From OFTM10 sp964196195 (GTDB lineage: Bacteria > Actinomycetota > Acidimicrobiia > Acidimicrobiales > Aldehydirespiratoraceae), in assembly GCA_964196195.1 (NCBI GenBank), contig CAXMSE010000044.1:1-28817 (forward strand): a stretch of DNA of 28,817 nucleotides, in the 5' to 3' direction. Each line of letters opens with the position of its first letter. Position 1 is the first letter of the stretch. The notes under the pieces were generated by a model. That model had not been told where the DNA came from. It did not search any database and saw only the letters and a list, made by a program, of their open reading frames with translations. Positions 6,547-14,138 of the stretch are shown piece after piece. A program made the translations under genes and the position numbers.

Positions 6547-8256
6547 ATGGGATCCGTACCCGGCTCACTCGGCCCTCGACAACGCAGCTCAGATCTGGAG
6601 CGACTCGCCACCGAAGAGTTCGATGTGCTCGTCGTGGGCGGCGGGGTCACCGGCGTGGGGTGTGCCCTCGACGCCGTCACCCGCGGCTTGTCGGTTGCGC
6701 TCGTCGAACAACGCGACCTCGCCTCCGGCACGTCGAGTCGGTCTTCGAAGCTGCTTCATGGAGGCCTGCGCTACCTGGAGCAGAAGGACTTCGCCCTCGT
6801 TCATGAGGCCTTGCACGAGCGAGGCCTGCTCATGAACGTGATCTGTCCTCACCTGGTGCGCCCCGTCTCCTTCCTGATCCCGCTCACCCATCGGATCTGG
6901 CAGAGGCTCTACTACGGCGCCGGCGTGCTCCTCTACGACATCCTCGCTCTGGGTCGGCGCAACTCGCTGCCACGTCATCGCCATCTCAGCCGCCGGCGTG
7001 CCCTCGAACTCATGCCCGGCCTCAAGCGCTCTTCCCTGATCGGCGGCATCGTCTACCACGATGCCCAGGTCGACGATGCCCGCCACACCCTCGCCGTGGC
7101 CCGCACCGCTTCACGCCATGGCGCGGCCATCGTCACCAGCGCCCGCCTCAACGACCTCATCATCGAAGACGGTGTGGTCTGTGGTGCACGGGTAGTAGAT
7201 GTCGAAACCGGCGACGAGATCGCAGTTCGGGCCCGCAAGACCGTCAATGCCACCGGCGTCTGGATCGATGACATCCAAGATCTCGCCGGTCCGAGCGGGT
7301 TGAAGGTCAACGCCGCCAAGGGTGTCCACATCGTCGTGCCTCGCGACTGCATCGAAGGCGATAGCGGGGTCGTGTTGAAGACACCCACCAGTGTCCTCTT
7401 CATCATCCCGTGGAACCGCCATTGGCTCGTCGGCACCACCGACACCCAATACCAGCTCGACCGGGCCCATCCGGCAGCCTCGGGTGCCGACATCGACTAC
7501 ATCCTCGAACACGCCAACGAGGCGCTCCAGCGGCCCCTCACGCGAGACGACATCGTCGGTGTCTACGCAGGATTGCGCCCCCTCATCGCCGGCGATGGCG
7601 GCGCGACCGCCAGATTGAGCCGGGAGCACGCGGTGGCCGAGCCTGTGAAAGGGCTCATCTCGATCGCAGGCGGGAAATACACCACCTATAGGGTGATGGC
7701 CGCCGACACCATCGACATGGTTGCCGACGGACTCGACCGACCAGTGTCGTCGTCGATCACCGAGGAGATCGAACTCATCGGGGCGAGCCATTGGCACCAG
7801 TGGTCCACGGCCGGCCCTCGGATCGCGAGAGAACACGATCTACCCGTCGAGATCACGGAGCGTCTGCTCGGACGCCACGGATCTCGGGTCACCGACGTCC
7901 TCGCTCTCACCGATGAGAATCCCGCCCTTCGAGAAACCCTTCCGGGCGGCGACTATCTGGCCGCTGAGGTCGTTCATGCCGCGCGCCACGAGGGCGCCCT
8001 GCATCTCGAGGACGTCCTCGCCCGACGCATGAGAGTGTCGATCGAAAACGAGGAACGCGGCCTCCTCGTAGCAGAGCGAGTTGCTGAGCTCATGGGTGAC
8101 GAACTGGGCTGGAGCGCGCAGCGTAAGGCCGACGAAGTTCACGCCTGGCAGAGCCGGATCGCGGCCGAACGAGCAGCCAACCAGGCCCCCGACGATGCTG
8201 CCGCCAATGAGGCGAGACGAGCCGCCGTCGATGCCCGCGGCCTGCTCGATGCCTGA
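6547..8256 (+). CDS. glpD: FAD-dependent glycerol-3-phosphate dehydrogenase
   Basis: GlpD oxidises sn-glycerol-3-phosphate to dihydroxyacetone phosphate at the membrane and passes electrons to quinone. The 569-aa length is normal. The sequence shows an N-terminal FAD fold (VVGGGVTGVG, residues 29-38), the family signature SGTSSRSSKLLHGGLRYLEQ, the central NATGVWID, and the PWNRHWLVGTTD and GVYAGLRPL blocks. GGKYTTYR and the C-terminal helical cap domain follow. ATG 6547 follows TACGCT by 8 bases, so leaderless expression is likely; an in-frame TTG at 6538 would overlap that hexamer. No glpF or glpK is beside it. Its neighbours upstream (an acyl-CoA synthetase) and downstream (aroC) are functionally unrelated. 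Confidence 0.95.
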   Translation: MGSVPGSLGPRQRSSDLERLATEEFDVLVVGGGVTGVGCALDAVTRGLSVALVEQRDLASGTSSRSSKLLHGGLRYLEQKDFALVHEALHERGLLMNVICPHLVRPVSFLIPLTHRIWQRLYYGAGVLLYDILALGRRNSLPRHRHLSRRRALELMPGLKRSSLIGGIVYHDAQVDDARHTLAVARTASRHGAAIVTSARLNDLIIEDGVVCGARVVDVETGDEIAVRARKTVNATGVWIDDIQDLAGPSGLKVNAAKGVHIVVPRDCIEGDSGVVLKTPTSVLFIIPWNRHWLVGTTDTQYQLDRAHPAASGADIDYILEHANEALQRPLTRDDIVGVYAGLRPLIAGDGGATARLSREHAVAEPVKGLISIAGGKYTTYRVMAADTIDMVADGLDRPVSSSITEEIELIGASHWHQWSTAGPRIAREHDLPVEITERLLGRHGSRVTDVLALTDENPALRETLPGGDYLAAEVVHAARHEGALHLEDVLARRMRVSIENEERGLLVAERVAELMGDELGWSAQRKADEVHAWQSRIAAERAANQAPDDAAANEARRAAVDARGLLDA

Positions 8257-8286
8257 AACATCGGCCGACGGAGCCAACTGAAGCCG

Positions 8287-8292
8287 TACAAT
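8287..8292 (+). promoter_or_regulatory. -10 element for aroC
   Basis: TACAAT lies 8 bases before the aroC ATG at 8301, and no Shine-Dalgarno sequence is present. This fits a leaderless promoter placed in the 44-base gap after glpD. Confidence 0.5.
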
Positions 8293-8300
8293 CGCCATCG

Positions 8301-9407
8301 ATGGCCAGCACCTTCGGAACCCTCTTTCGCGTTTCCACCTTCGGCGAGTCCCATGGGGGCGGTGTCGGCGTCGTCATCGACGGCTGCCCACCCCGGTTGG
8401 CGCTCGATCTCGCCGACCTGCAGCACGACCTCGACCGTCGTCGGCCCGGCCAGAGCAGGCTTGTCACCCAGCGTAACGAAGCCGACCAGGCGGAGATTCT
8501 CTCGGGAGTGTTCGGCGGCTTCACCACCGGCACGCCCATCGCCGTGCTCGTGCGTAACAACGACCACAACAGTGGTGCCTACGAGCATCTCCGCGATGCC
8601 TACCGTCCCTCCCACGCCGACTTCACCTACGACGCGAAGTATGGTTTTCGCGATTGGGCGGGTGGGGGGCGAGCATCAGCTCGTGAGACCATCGGACGGG
8701 TCGCAGCCGCAGCCATCGCGCGGCGTCTCCTCCATGAGGTCGCCGCTGTGGAGGTTCTCGCCTGGGTGAGCAGTGTCCACGAAATCGATGCCAACGTGGA
8801 TCCTGCCGAAGTTTCACTCGACGCAGTGGAGGCCCACGCGACCCGCTGCCCCGACCCCGAGGCCGCGGCCCAGATGACCGAGGCGATCGAGCAGGCCCGC
8901 CACGATGGTGACTCCCTCGGTGGAGTGGTGGAGTGCATCGCCCGTGGGGTACCGACAGGACTCGGCGAACCGGTCTTCGACAAGCTCGACGCCGACCTCG
9001 CCGGTGCGCTCATGTCGCTCCCGGCTGCCAAGGGGGTCGAGATCGGCAGTGGCTTCTCGGGCACCCGATTGACAGGTCTGACCCACAACGATCCGTTCGT
9101 CGTCAGGCCTGATGGGTCGATTCACACTGCAACCAACCACAGCGGCGGCATCCAAGGTGGGATCTCGAATGGTGAGGATGTGCGCGTTCGCGTGGCGTTC
9201 AAGCCCACCAGCACCATCGCCAGCGAGCAGACCACGGTCACCCGCGATGGGGTGCCCACCACGCTCGCCGCAAAAGGCCGCCACGACCCTTGCGTCCTAC
9301 CCCGCGCCGTGCCGGTGGTGGAGTCGATGGTGCTGCTCACACTCGCCGATCACTGGCTACGTCAGAGGGCGCTCGACGTGCTCCCGCCGCTCCCCGAAAG
9401 GCCCTGA
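8301..9407 (+). CDS. aroC: Chorismate synthase
   Basis: AroC makes chorismate from 5-enolpyruvylshikimate-3-phosphate by removing phosphate with the help of reduced FMN, the last shared step to aromatic amino acids. The 368-aa product has all the family signatures: TFGESHG near the start, the RRRPGQSR FMN/phosphate region, RPSHADFTY, GGGRASARETIGRVAAGA-like, and NHSGGIQGGISNG near residues 280-292. The C-terminal KGRHDPCVLPRAVPVVE is also present. Length is typical. No other shikimate genes (aroK, aroB) are adjacent, unlike many actinobacteria. Confidence 0.97.
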   Translation: MASTFGTLFRVSTFGESHGGGVGVVIDGCPPRLALDLADLQHDLDRRRPGQSRLVTQRNEADQAEILSGVFGGFTTGTPIAVLVRNNDHNSGAYEHLRDAYRPSHADFTYDAKYGFRDWAGGGRASARETIGRVAAAAIARRLLHEVAAVEVLAWVSSVHEIDANVDPAEVSLDAVEAHATRCPDPEAAAQMTEAIEQARHDGDSLGGVVECIARGVPTGLGEPVFDKLDADLAGALMSLPAAKGVEIGSGFSGTRLTGLTHNDPFVVRPDGSIHTATNHSGGIQGGISNGEDVRVRVAFKPTSTIASEQTTVTRDGVPTTLAAKGRHDPCVLPRAVPVVESMVLLTLADHWLRQRALDVLPPLPERP

Positions 9408-9410
9408 CGA

Positions 9411-9605
9411 TCAGGCTGCGAGCTGAAGCGTTTCCTCGTATCCGAGGCGAGCCGCCAGAGCGGTGGCTTCGAGCTCGAGCTCGGCCGCACGACGCCGGTA
9501 GGCGGTAGCCAGAGGACCGGAAACCTCGACGGCGCCGCGCCTCAGCTCGGCGGCCTTGGAGCGACGGATGGTCACTTCGACGGGAAGAACAATGGTGCCG
9601 GACAT
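9411..9605 (-). CDS. Small uncharacterised protein, 64 aa
   Basis: I do not recognise this protein. Support that it is real: a clear AGGAGA ribosome site 6 bases before the ATG at 9605, high third-position G+C, and an exact fit between aroC (three bases away, convergent) and gcvT. The first 15 residues (TIVLPVEVTIRRS) look like a beta strand; the rest is a charged helix rich in Ala, Glu and Arg (AAELRRGAVE, then YRRRAAELELEATALAARLG). It has no cysteines and no membrane segment. It may be a small helical adaptor or DNA-associated protein; no function is proposed. Confidence 0.6.
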   Translation of the reverse strand: MSGTIVLPVEVTIRRSKAAELRRGAVEVSGPLATAYRRRAAELELEATALAARLGYEETLQLAA

Positions 9606-9690
9606 GGGACATCTCCTGGGGGTTCGGAGCACTCTCACATGTACAACGTCGGACCCCGCCCCGGTGTTCCCGGCTACAACAGAAAATGCG

Positions 9691-10782
9691 TCAGGTGTGG
9701 AACGGCGGCTTGGTGACGATGGCGGCGACTTCGGTGCCCCTCATGTCGATGGTGACCGAATCGCCGTTCTCGACATCGGGGCGGAGGAACGCGAGCGCCA
9801 CCCCTTGTCCGAGGATTGGAGAGAAGTTGCCGCTCGAAACTTCACCGATGACTTCCCCGCCGAGAAGAACCGTTTGCCCCTCTCGGGGCGGACGCCGCCC
9901 ATCGACCACGAGGCCACGGAGAAGCCGTTCGGGGACGCGGGCCTGCTCGGCCAACAGTGCCTCGCGCCCGCGGAAGTCCGACTTGTCGAATCTCACCACC
10001 CAGCCCAGCCCGGCGTGTAGCGAGGTGATCCCCGGGCCGAGCTCGTGGCCGTGCAGAGGTAGCCCCGCCTCGAGGCGAAGGGTGTCGCGAGCGCCGAGAC
10101 CCGCGGGCGAGATACCCGCGGAGGTGATGAGATTCCAGATCTTCTCGGCTTCGTCGACGGGTACCGCTACCTCCACCCCGTCCTCACCGGTGTAGCCGGT
10201 GCCGGCCACCACCACGGGAACATCGGCGATCTTCAGCTCCGCCACTCGGAAGCGTCCCACTGCCGCAGCCTCGGGCGCTACCTCGGCGAGCCTGGAACGG
10301 GCCTGGGGCCCCTGGACCGCGAGCACAGCGCGTGTGGAGGTGACGTCGTGGACCTCGGGAGCCGAAGCGCTATCGCTGAGGGCCTTGCCCACCCGTGAGG
10401 TATTGGATGCATTGGGCATCACGTCGAAACGATCGGCGTCTATCCACCAGATGATGATGTCGTCGAGCACCGACGCATCGTCGGGGTCGAGGAGATGGGT
10501 GTACTGGGCACGCCCCGGCTCGATGCGATTGAGGTCGTTGGTGAACGCCCATTGGAGGGCGTCGAAGGCTGCCGGCCCGGTGACTCGCATGGTGCCCAGG
10601 TGTGACACGTCGAAAACCACGGCCGACGATCGGCACGCCGCGTGTTCGGCGAGGGTGCCCTCGGAGTAGTTGAGCGGCATGTCCCAACCCCCGAACGGCA
10701 CCATCTTGGCACCGAGCTTCACATGGATGTCGTGAAGGGGTGAACGGCGGATCTCAGGCAGCGGCGAGTCGGTATTTTTCAT
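9691..10782 (-). CDS. gcvT: Aminomethyltransferase (glycine cleavage T protein)
   Basis: GcvT takes the aminomethyl group from the lipoyl arm of the H protein, transfers the methylene to tetrahydrofolate and releases ammonia. The 363-aa product shows SPLHDIHVKLGAKMVPFGGWDMPLNY at its start, FDVSHLGTMRVTG, the FTNDL folate/aminomethyl region with the conserved Asp, GTGYTGEDGVEV, the GARDTLRLEAGLPLHGHEL block, and a C-terminal barrel domain with SSGNFSPILGQGVALAF. ATG 10782 lies inside the end of the upstream PD-(D/E)XK-like gene (29-base overlap), implying translational coupling. gcvH is in the same block 3.4 kb upstream; gcvP is not in the window. Confidence 0.95.
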   Translation of the reverse strand: MKNTDSPLPEIRRSPLHDIHVKLGAKMVPFGGWDMPLNYSEGTLAEHAACRSSAVVFDVSHLGTMRVTGPAAFDALQWAFTNDLNRIEPGRAQYTHLLDPDDASVLDDIIIWWIDADRFDVMPNASNTSRVGKALSDSASAPEVHDVTSTRAVLAVQGPQARSRLAEVAPEAAAVGRFRVAELKIADVPVVVAGTGYTGEDGVEVAVPVDEAEKIWNLITSAGISPAGLGARDTLRLEAGLPLHGHELGPGITSLHAGLGWVVRFDKSDFRGREALLAEQARVPERLLRGLVVDGRRPPREGQTVLLGGEVIGEVSSGNFSPILGQGVALAFLRPDVENGDSVTIDMRGTEVAAIVTKPPFHT

Positions 10783-11074
10783 CAAGGCGCATTATGTCGC
10801 GTCGGTAGAGCAACTTCACCCGAACATCGGGGCGAAGCTCGGCGAGTTTGCGGATCTTGCGGTGTTTGCGCGTCACCAGGGGCTGGCGCATGGTGGTGAC
10901 TTCGACATAGGTGTCGAAGTCGGTGAGATAGAAATCGGGGGTGAACGCCGACGCGATGTTGCCGTCGGGGTCTTCTTCCAACACGAAAGTGGTGGGCTCG
11001 TACTCCCACTGCACGCCGTAGCTGTCGAGCAGCAGGGCCAACTCTCGTTCTGAAGGATGAGCGAACTCGGCCAT
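10754..11074 (-). CDS. Small PD-(D/E)XK-like nuclease-fold protein
   Basis: The 106-aa product has HPSERELALLLDSYGVQWEYEP, then FTPDFYL and, ten residues on, TYVEVTTM, followed by a basic TRKHRKIRKL segment and KLLYRRDI. This is the order of a PD-(D/E)XK nuclease core, with Pro-Asp then Glu-x-Thr in place of the usual Glu-x-Lys. The lysine may be supplied from the basic helix. From memory, similar domains occur next to or fused with hypoxanthine phosphoribosyltransferases; hpt is 1.1 kb upstream here. The gene follows the MerR gene by five bases and overlaps gcvT by 29. Activity and target are unknown. Confidence 0.68.
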   Translation of the reverse strand: MAEFAHPSERELALLLDSYGVQWEYEPTTFVLEEDPDGNIASAFTPDFYLTDFDTYVEVTTMRQPLVTRKHRKIRKLAELRPDVRVKLLYRRDIMRLDEKYRLAAA

Positions 11075-11079
11075 CCGGT

Positions 11080-11556
11080 TCAGCGCTCGCCCGCCGCCGC
11101 CTGAGTGGGTGCGGTTCGGATGACGTCGGCCGCGATCTCGGGGTAGAGCGACACGATGCGGGTGTCGACCTCTTCCTTGACCCCAGCGAGAGGCAGGACG
11201 TTGAGCACGCCCTGGCCGTTCTGGAGAAGATCGATCAGTTCCTCACCTGTGTTGACGAGCACGGAGTTGGAGCCGTCGATCACCAGGTTGGCGGAAGCGA
11301 CATCCTCACCCAATTGGTTGCGCATGTACGCGAAGACCTTGCGAACCTGCTCGAGTCGGATACCCGAATCGAGAAGGCTCTTGATGACCTTGAGTTCGAG
11401 CAGGTCGCGATAGCTGTACTGGCGGCGACTGCCGCTGCCGGTGGCCTCGGCCAGCGAGGGGCGAACGAGATCGGTGCGAGCCCAGTAGTCGAGCTGTCGA
11501 TAGGTGATGTCGACGATCTCGGCCGTACGTTTGCCGCTGAATCCGTGCTCGTTCAT
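11080..11556 (-). CDS. MerR-family regulator, Rv1830 (ResR)-like
   Basis: The 158-aa protein has an N-terminal winged HTH (EIVDITYRQLDYWARTDLVRPS, wing around SGSRRQYSYRDLLELKVI) and a helical dimerisation segment, LLDSGIRLEQVRKVFAYMR. A C-terminal domain (SNSVLVNTGEELIDLLQNGQGVLNVLPL) is shared with the mycobacterial Rv1830 family. Synteny with the DUF151 gene upstream supports that assignment. It has its own promoter (11615-11643), a 5' leader of about 50 nt and a GGAGA ribosome site, unlike its leaderless neighbours. It heads an operon with the PD-(D/E)XK-like gene and gcvT. In mycobacteria Rv1830 influences growth and division after antibiotic exposure; extrapolation to this organism is inference. 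Confidence 0.85.
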   Translation of the reverse strand: MNEHGFSGKRTAEIVDITYRQLDYWARTDLVRPSLAEATGSGSRRQYSYRDLLELKVIKSLLDSGIRLEQVRKVFAYMRNQLGEDVASANLVIDGSNSVLVNTGEELIDLLQNGQGVLNVLPLAGVKEEVDTRIVSLYPEIAADVIRTAPTQAAAGER

Positions 11557-11614
11557 TGGCTGTCTCCCTCAGCAGCTGACATCGACGAAATTACGCCGGT
11601 GTGATGTGAAGTGA

Positions 11615-11643
11615 ACTCTACGAGACTCGCCGCGCGAGGTCAA
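11615..11643 (-). promoter_or_regulatory. Promoter of the merR (Rv1830-like) - gcvT operon
   Basis: On the minus strand, TTGACC (11643-11638) and TAGAGT (11620-11615) are separated by exactly 17 bases, with an expected start near 11608. Just downstream, on the minus strand, is the repetitive run GTTCACTTCACATCACAC, which could be an operator. Confidence 0.6.
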
Positions 11644-11647
11644 CGAC

Positions 11648-11667
11648 CCGCGCGCAAATGCGCGCGG
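11648..11667. terminator. Perfect G+C palindrome after the DUF151 gene
   Basis: CCGCGCGCA (11648-11656) and TGCGCGCGG (11659-11667) are exact reverse complements with AA between. It lies 38 bases past the DUF151 stop and just upstream of the next operon's -35. It most likely ends the gcvH-to-DUF151 transcript, but it has no T-run and could instead be an operator for the promoter next to it. Confidence 0.45.
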
Positions 11668-11705
11668 AGCGCGCGAATCCCCACACTGTCGGCAGGTTCA
11701 ACTGC

Positions 11706-12200
11706 TCAGTCCTCGAAGTCTTCGGGCGAGATCGTGTCGAGGAACTCCTTGAACTCCTCGACCACCTCTTCGGGGCGATCGCCGTTGGTGGGCTCGTCGC
11801 CTTCGCTGAACCCCGCCTCTTCGAGAACAGAGTCGGCGGCAAAGATCGCGGTGCCAGTGCGGACCGCCAAGGCAATGGCATCAGACGGGCGGCTCGACAC
11901 CACGTGGCGTTGGCCATCGCTCAGTAGGTGCAGCTCAGCGAAGAAGGTCTTGTCGTGGAGATCAGTGAGCACGACCCTCTCCAGCGCGACCGAGAGATCC
12001 TCAAGCACGTCGCGCAACAGGTCGTGGGTCATCGGCCGCGGCGTGGCGACACCATCAAGAGCGAGCGCGATGGCGGTGGCCTCGGGTGCCCCTATGAAGA
12101 TCGGAACCGTGCGCTCGGCACCAGACCTCTCACGAAGCAAGACCATTGGCGCGTTCGCGGGCATCTCCACTCTGACACCGAGAAGCTCCATCTCATGCAT
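11706..12200 (-). CDS. DUF151 bifunctional-nuclease family protein (Rv1829-like)
   Basis: The 164-aa protein carries the full DUF151 pattern: MELLGVRVEMP, the VPIFIGAPEATAIALAL block, RPMTHDLLRDVLEDL, FFAELHL, and SSRPSDAIALAVRTGTAIFA. It ends in an acidic tail typical of actinobacterial members. Relatives include plant bifunctional nuclease and mycobacterial Rv1829; the biochemical function in bacteria is poorly settled. It follows hpt by nine bases and is the last gene of the leftward gcvH operon. Either ATG at 12200 or ATG at 12191 could be the start. Confidence 0.9.
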   Translation of the reverse strand: MHEMELLGVRVEMPANAPMVLLRERSGAERTVPIFIGAPEATAIALALDGVATPRPMTHDLLRDVLEDLSVALERVVLTDLHDKTFFAELHLLSDGQRHVVSSRPSDAIALAVRTGTAIFAADSVLEEAGFSEGDEPTNGDRPEEVVEEFKEFLDTISPEDFED

Positions 12201-12209
12201 GGCTCCACC

Positions 12210-12773
12210 CTACGCCCCGTAGAGCTCCTGCACGTAGGCGTCTGGGTCTTGCTCCAACACGGCGGTGTCGGCGGTGGCCAGAACCCGCACATTGCGATAG
12301 CGGCCCTTGTGGTCGAGTCCGTAACCGATCACGAACTCGTCGGGGATCTGGATTCCGACATGGGCCAAATCAACAGGCACCACCCGCCGAGCCGGGCGGT
12401 CGACGAAGGTGCAGATCGACAGCGACTTCGGAGCGCGTCGGCTGAGTTCGCCGAGCAGGAATGCCGACGTCAGACCCGTATCGACGATGTCCTCGACCAC
12501 GAGCACATCGCGATCGCGGAGATCGGTGGTGATGTCCATGAGGAACCGGACCCGGCCGGTGCCCGGCGTGTAGGGGGTGATCGCCACGAAGTCGACCACC
12601 GACCTGATGGTCATGGCGCGAACGAGATCGGCCAGGAAGGGAACGCTTCCCCGCAGCACGGCGACGAGCACGACGCCGTCGTCGTAGCGCTCGGAGATCT
12701 CGCCGGCCACGCGGTCGACGACTGCATCTATCTCGTCTGTGTCGAGGAGCACCTCGAGACCCTCGCTAGCCAT
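12210..12773 (-). CDS. hpt: Hypoxanthine phosphoribosyltransferase
   Basis: This purine-salvage enzyme makes IMP or GMP from hypoxanthine or guanine and PRPP. The 187-aa length is normal. It contains the PRPP-binding motif VLVVEDIVDTGLT (residues 90-102), the upstream VLRGSVPFLADL loop, and the purine-binding C-terminal region VGIQIPDEFVIGYGLDHKGRYRN. It starts seven bases after the FtsR-like gene's stop and ends nine bases before DUF151. It is therefore inserted into a cluster where, in mycobacteria, Rv1828 and Rv1829 are neighbours. Confidence 0.95.
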   Translation of the reverse strand: MASEGLEVLLDTDEIDAVVDRVAGEISERYDDGVVLVAVLRGSVPFLADLVRAMTIRSVVDFVAITPYTPGTGRVRFLMDITTDLRDRDVLVVEDIVDTGLTSAFLLGELSRRAPKSLSICTFVDRPARRVVPVDLAHVGIQIPDEFVIGYGLDHKGRYRNVRVLATADTAVLEQDPDAYVQELYGA

Positions 12774-12780
12774 CGGACTG

Positions 12781-13647
12781 CTACTCCGGCGACGTGCCGA
12801 AGCTACGGCGTAGGATTGACCGGTGGATTGTCTCGCCGAGCCGGACCAGCTCGTTGAGCTCGGCCCGCGCGTTCACCTCGGCCTCGCCGCCCCTCTTCAT
12901 GAACGGCCCAACGAGTTGCTGAAGCGCTCCCGCCTCTCGGTCGGCGGCCACCTTGAACATGCGTAGGTGACGGGGCTGGAGGCCGCGGCTCTGGAATTCT
13001 ACGGCGGCCTTGGAGACCACCAGGGCCTCATGATCGAACACCGCACCGGTGTCGGTGGGCATCGAAGCGATCAGGCCGAGCTTCTCGAGCTCGCCCAACA
13101 ACGCCAGCTCGCAGCCGACCGCGGCGGCGAGCTCACCGGCACTCATGCTCACCGACCCAGAAGGGGTGGAGAGCGGGTCGCCGTCGGCGACCGGGACCGG
13201 CTTCGCGGAGTTGCGCTCTACAGCCATCGCCACTGCCTCCTTGTCGGTTTCATCAGGCACCACGCCTGGTTCACGGAGGTCGACGGTGGCATCGTCGTCG
13301 ATCACGAGGGGCGCCGCGGGCCCGTCGTCGCGCCGGGCGAAAAGGGTGGGTTCGGGGAGCGGGCCCAGATCCCGCGCAGGGGGGTCTGATGCCGGGTCGA
13401 ATCCCGCGGCGGCGAGCCGGCGCTTGATCACCTTCAGGGGAAGGAAGTTGTCGCGCTGTTGAGCGAGGATCCATCTCAGCCGTTCGATGTCGGCGTCGTA
13501 GAACTTCCGATAACCCGAAGGAGTGCGTTCTGGCTCGATCAGGCCCTGGCTCTCGAGGAACCGAATCTTCGAGATCGTGACGTCGGCGTACTCCCCCTTC
13601 AAGAGGGAGAGGACTTCACCGATCGAGTGATGAGCTGGGTCTGCCAC
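12781..13647 (-). CDS. ftsR: MerR-like regulator FtsR (Rv1828-like)
   Basis: The 288-aa protein begins HSIGEVLSLLKGEYADVTISKIRFLESQGLIEPERTPSGYRKFYDADIERLRWIL, the hallmark of actinobacterial FtsR/Rv1828. An N-terminal MerR winged HTH (residues 5-75) is followed by an acidic linker (about 85-165). A second HTH-like domain starts near MSAGELAAAVGCELALLGELEKLGLI and ends in a long helix. In Corynebacterium this factor activates ftsZ expression. Its position directly after the FHA gene and gcvH matches Rv1826-Rv1828, which supports orthology. Fifteen bases separate it from garA, so it is co-transcribed. Confidence 0.88.
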   Translation of the reverse strand: MADPAHHSIGEVLSLLKGEYADVTISKIRFLESQGLIEPERTPSGYRKFYDADIERLRWILAQQRDNFLPLKVIKRRLAAAGFDPASDPPARDLGPLPEPTLFARRDDGPAAPLVIDDDATVDLREPGVVPDETDKEAVAMAVERNSAKPVPVADGDPLSTPSGSVSMSAGELAAAVGCELALLGELEKLGLIASMPTDTGAVFDHEALVVSKAAVEFQSRGLQPRHLRMFKVAADREAGALQQLVGPFMKRGGEAEVNARAELNELVRLGETIHRSILRRSFGTSPE

Positions 13648-13662
13648 AGGGGTGCCTTTCGA

Positions 13663-14133
13663 TCAGCTGCCTGTGCCGTGGACAAAAACCAGCTTGTACT
13701 TGCCAACCTGGAGCTCGTCGCCGTCGACGATTTCATTGTCGTCGGTGCGCTCACGGTTGAGATAGGTGCCGTTGAGCGAACCAGCGTCGCAGACCCAGTA
13801 GCGGGCACCATCGCGACGTACTTCGACATGCCTGCGCGAGACCGTGATGTCGTCGAGGAAGATGTCGCTCTTGGGGTGCCGACCGATGGTGACGAGGTCG
13901 GCGTCGAGGGCATAGCGGGCTCCGGTCTTGGGGCCCTGCAGCACCACGAACAGGCCCTCGTGGGCACCAAAGGCAGAGCGGTCGATGGCATCGATTCCCG
14001 AAGATGCGTCCGTCGCCAGCGCCGGATTCTCGCTGGTGACGTCGCCCGTCGACAGCTCATCTCCACACGAAGAGCAGAAGTTCGCTGCGGAGACGTTGCG
14101 ATGGCCGCACGCTTCGCACACGAGATCACTCAC
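13663..14133 (-). CDS. garA: FHA-domain protein, GarA-like, with N-terminal zinc ribbon
   Basis: The C-terminal ~90 residues are a clear forkhead-associated domain: IGRHPKSDIFLDDITVSRRHVEV with the phosphothreonine-binding Arg, Ser and His, then SLNGTYLN. Synteny (gcvH before, ftsR after) identifies it as the GarA/Odh inhibitor orthologue, a phospho-switch that in mycobacteria and corynebacteria controls 2-oxoglutarate dehydrogenase and glutamate metabolism. Unlike classical GarA, the N terminus holds a zinc ribbon (Cys6, Cys9, Cys20, Cys23). The conserved Glu-Thr-Thr phosphorylation motif is not visible; only TGDVTSENPALATDASSG follows the ribbon. Control by PknB/PknG-type kinases may therefore differ. 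Confidence 0.85.
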   Translation of the reverse strand: MSDLVCEACGHRNVSAANFCSSCGDELSTGDVTSENPALATDASSGIDAIDRSAFGAHEGLFVVLQGPKTGARYALDADLVTIGRHPKSDIFLDDITVSRRHVEVRRDGARYWVCDAGSLNGTYLNRERTDDNEIVDGDELQVGKYKLVFVHGTGS

Positions 14134-14138
14134 GTGGC

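Noticed and set aside
11928..12857. A long plus-strand frame opposite DUF151 and hpt
   Set aside because: It is His/Arg/Gly-rich antisense of two well-identified enzymes.
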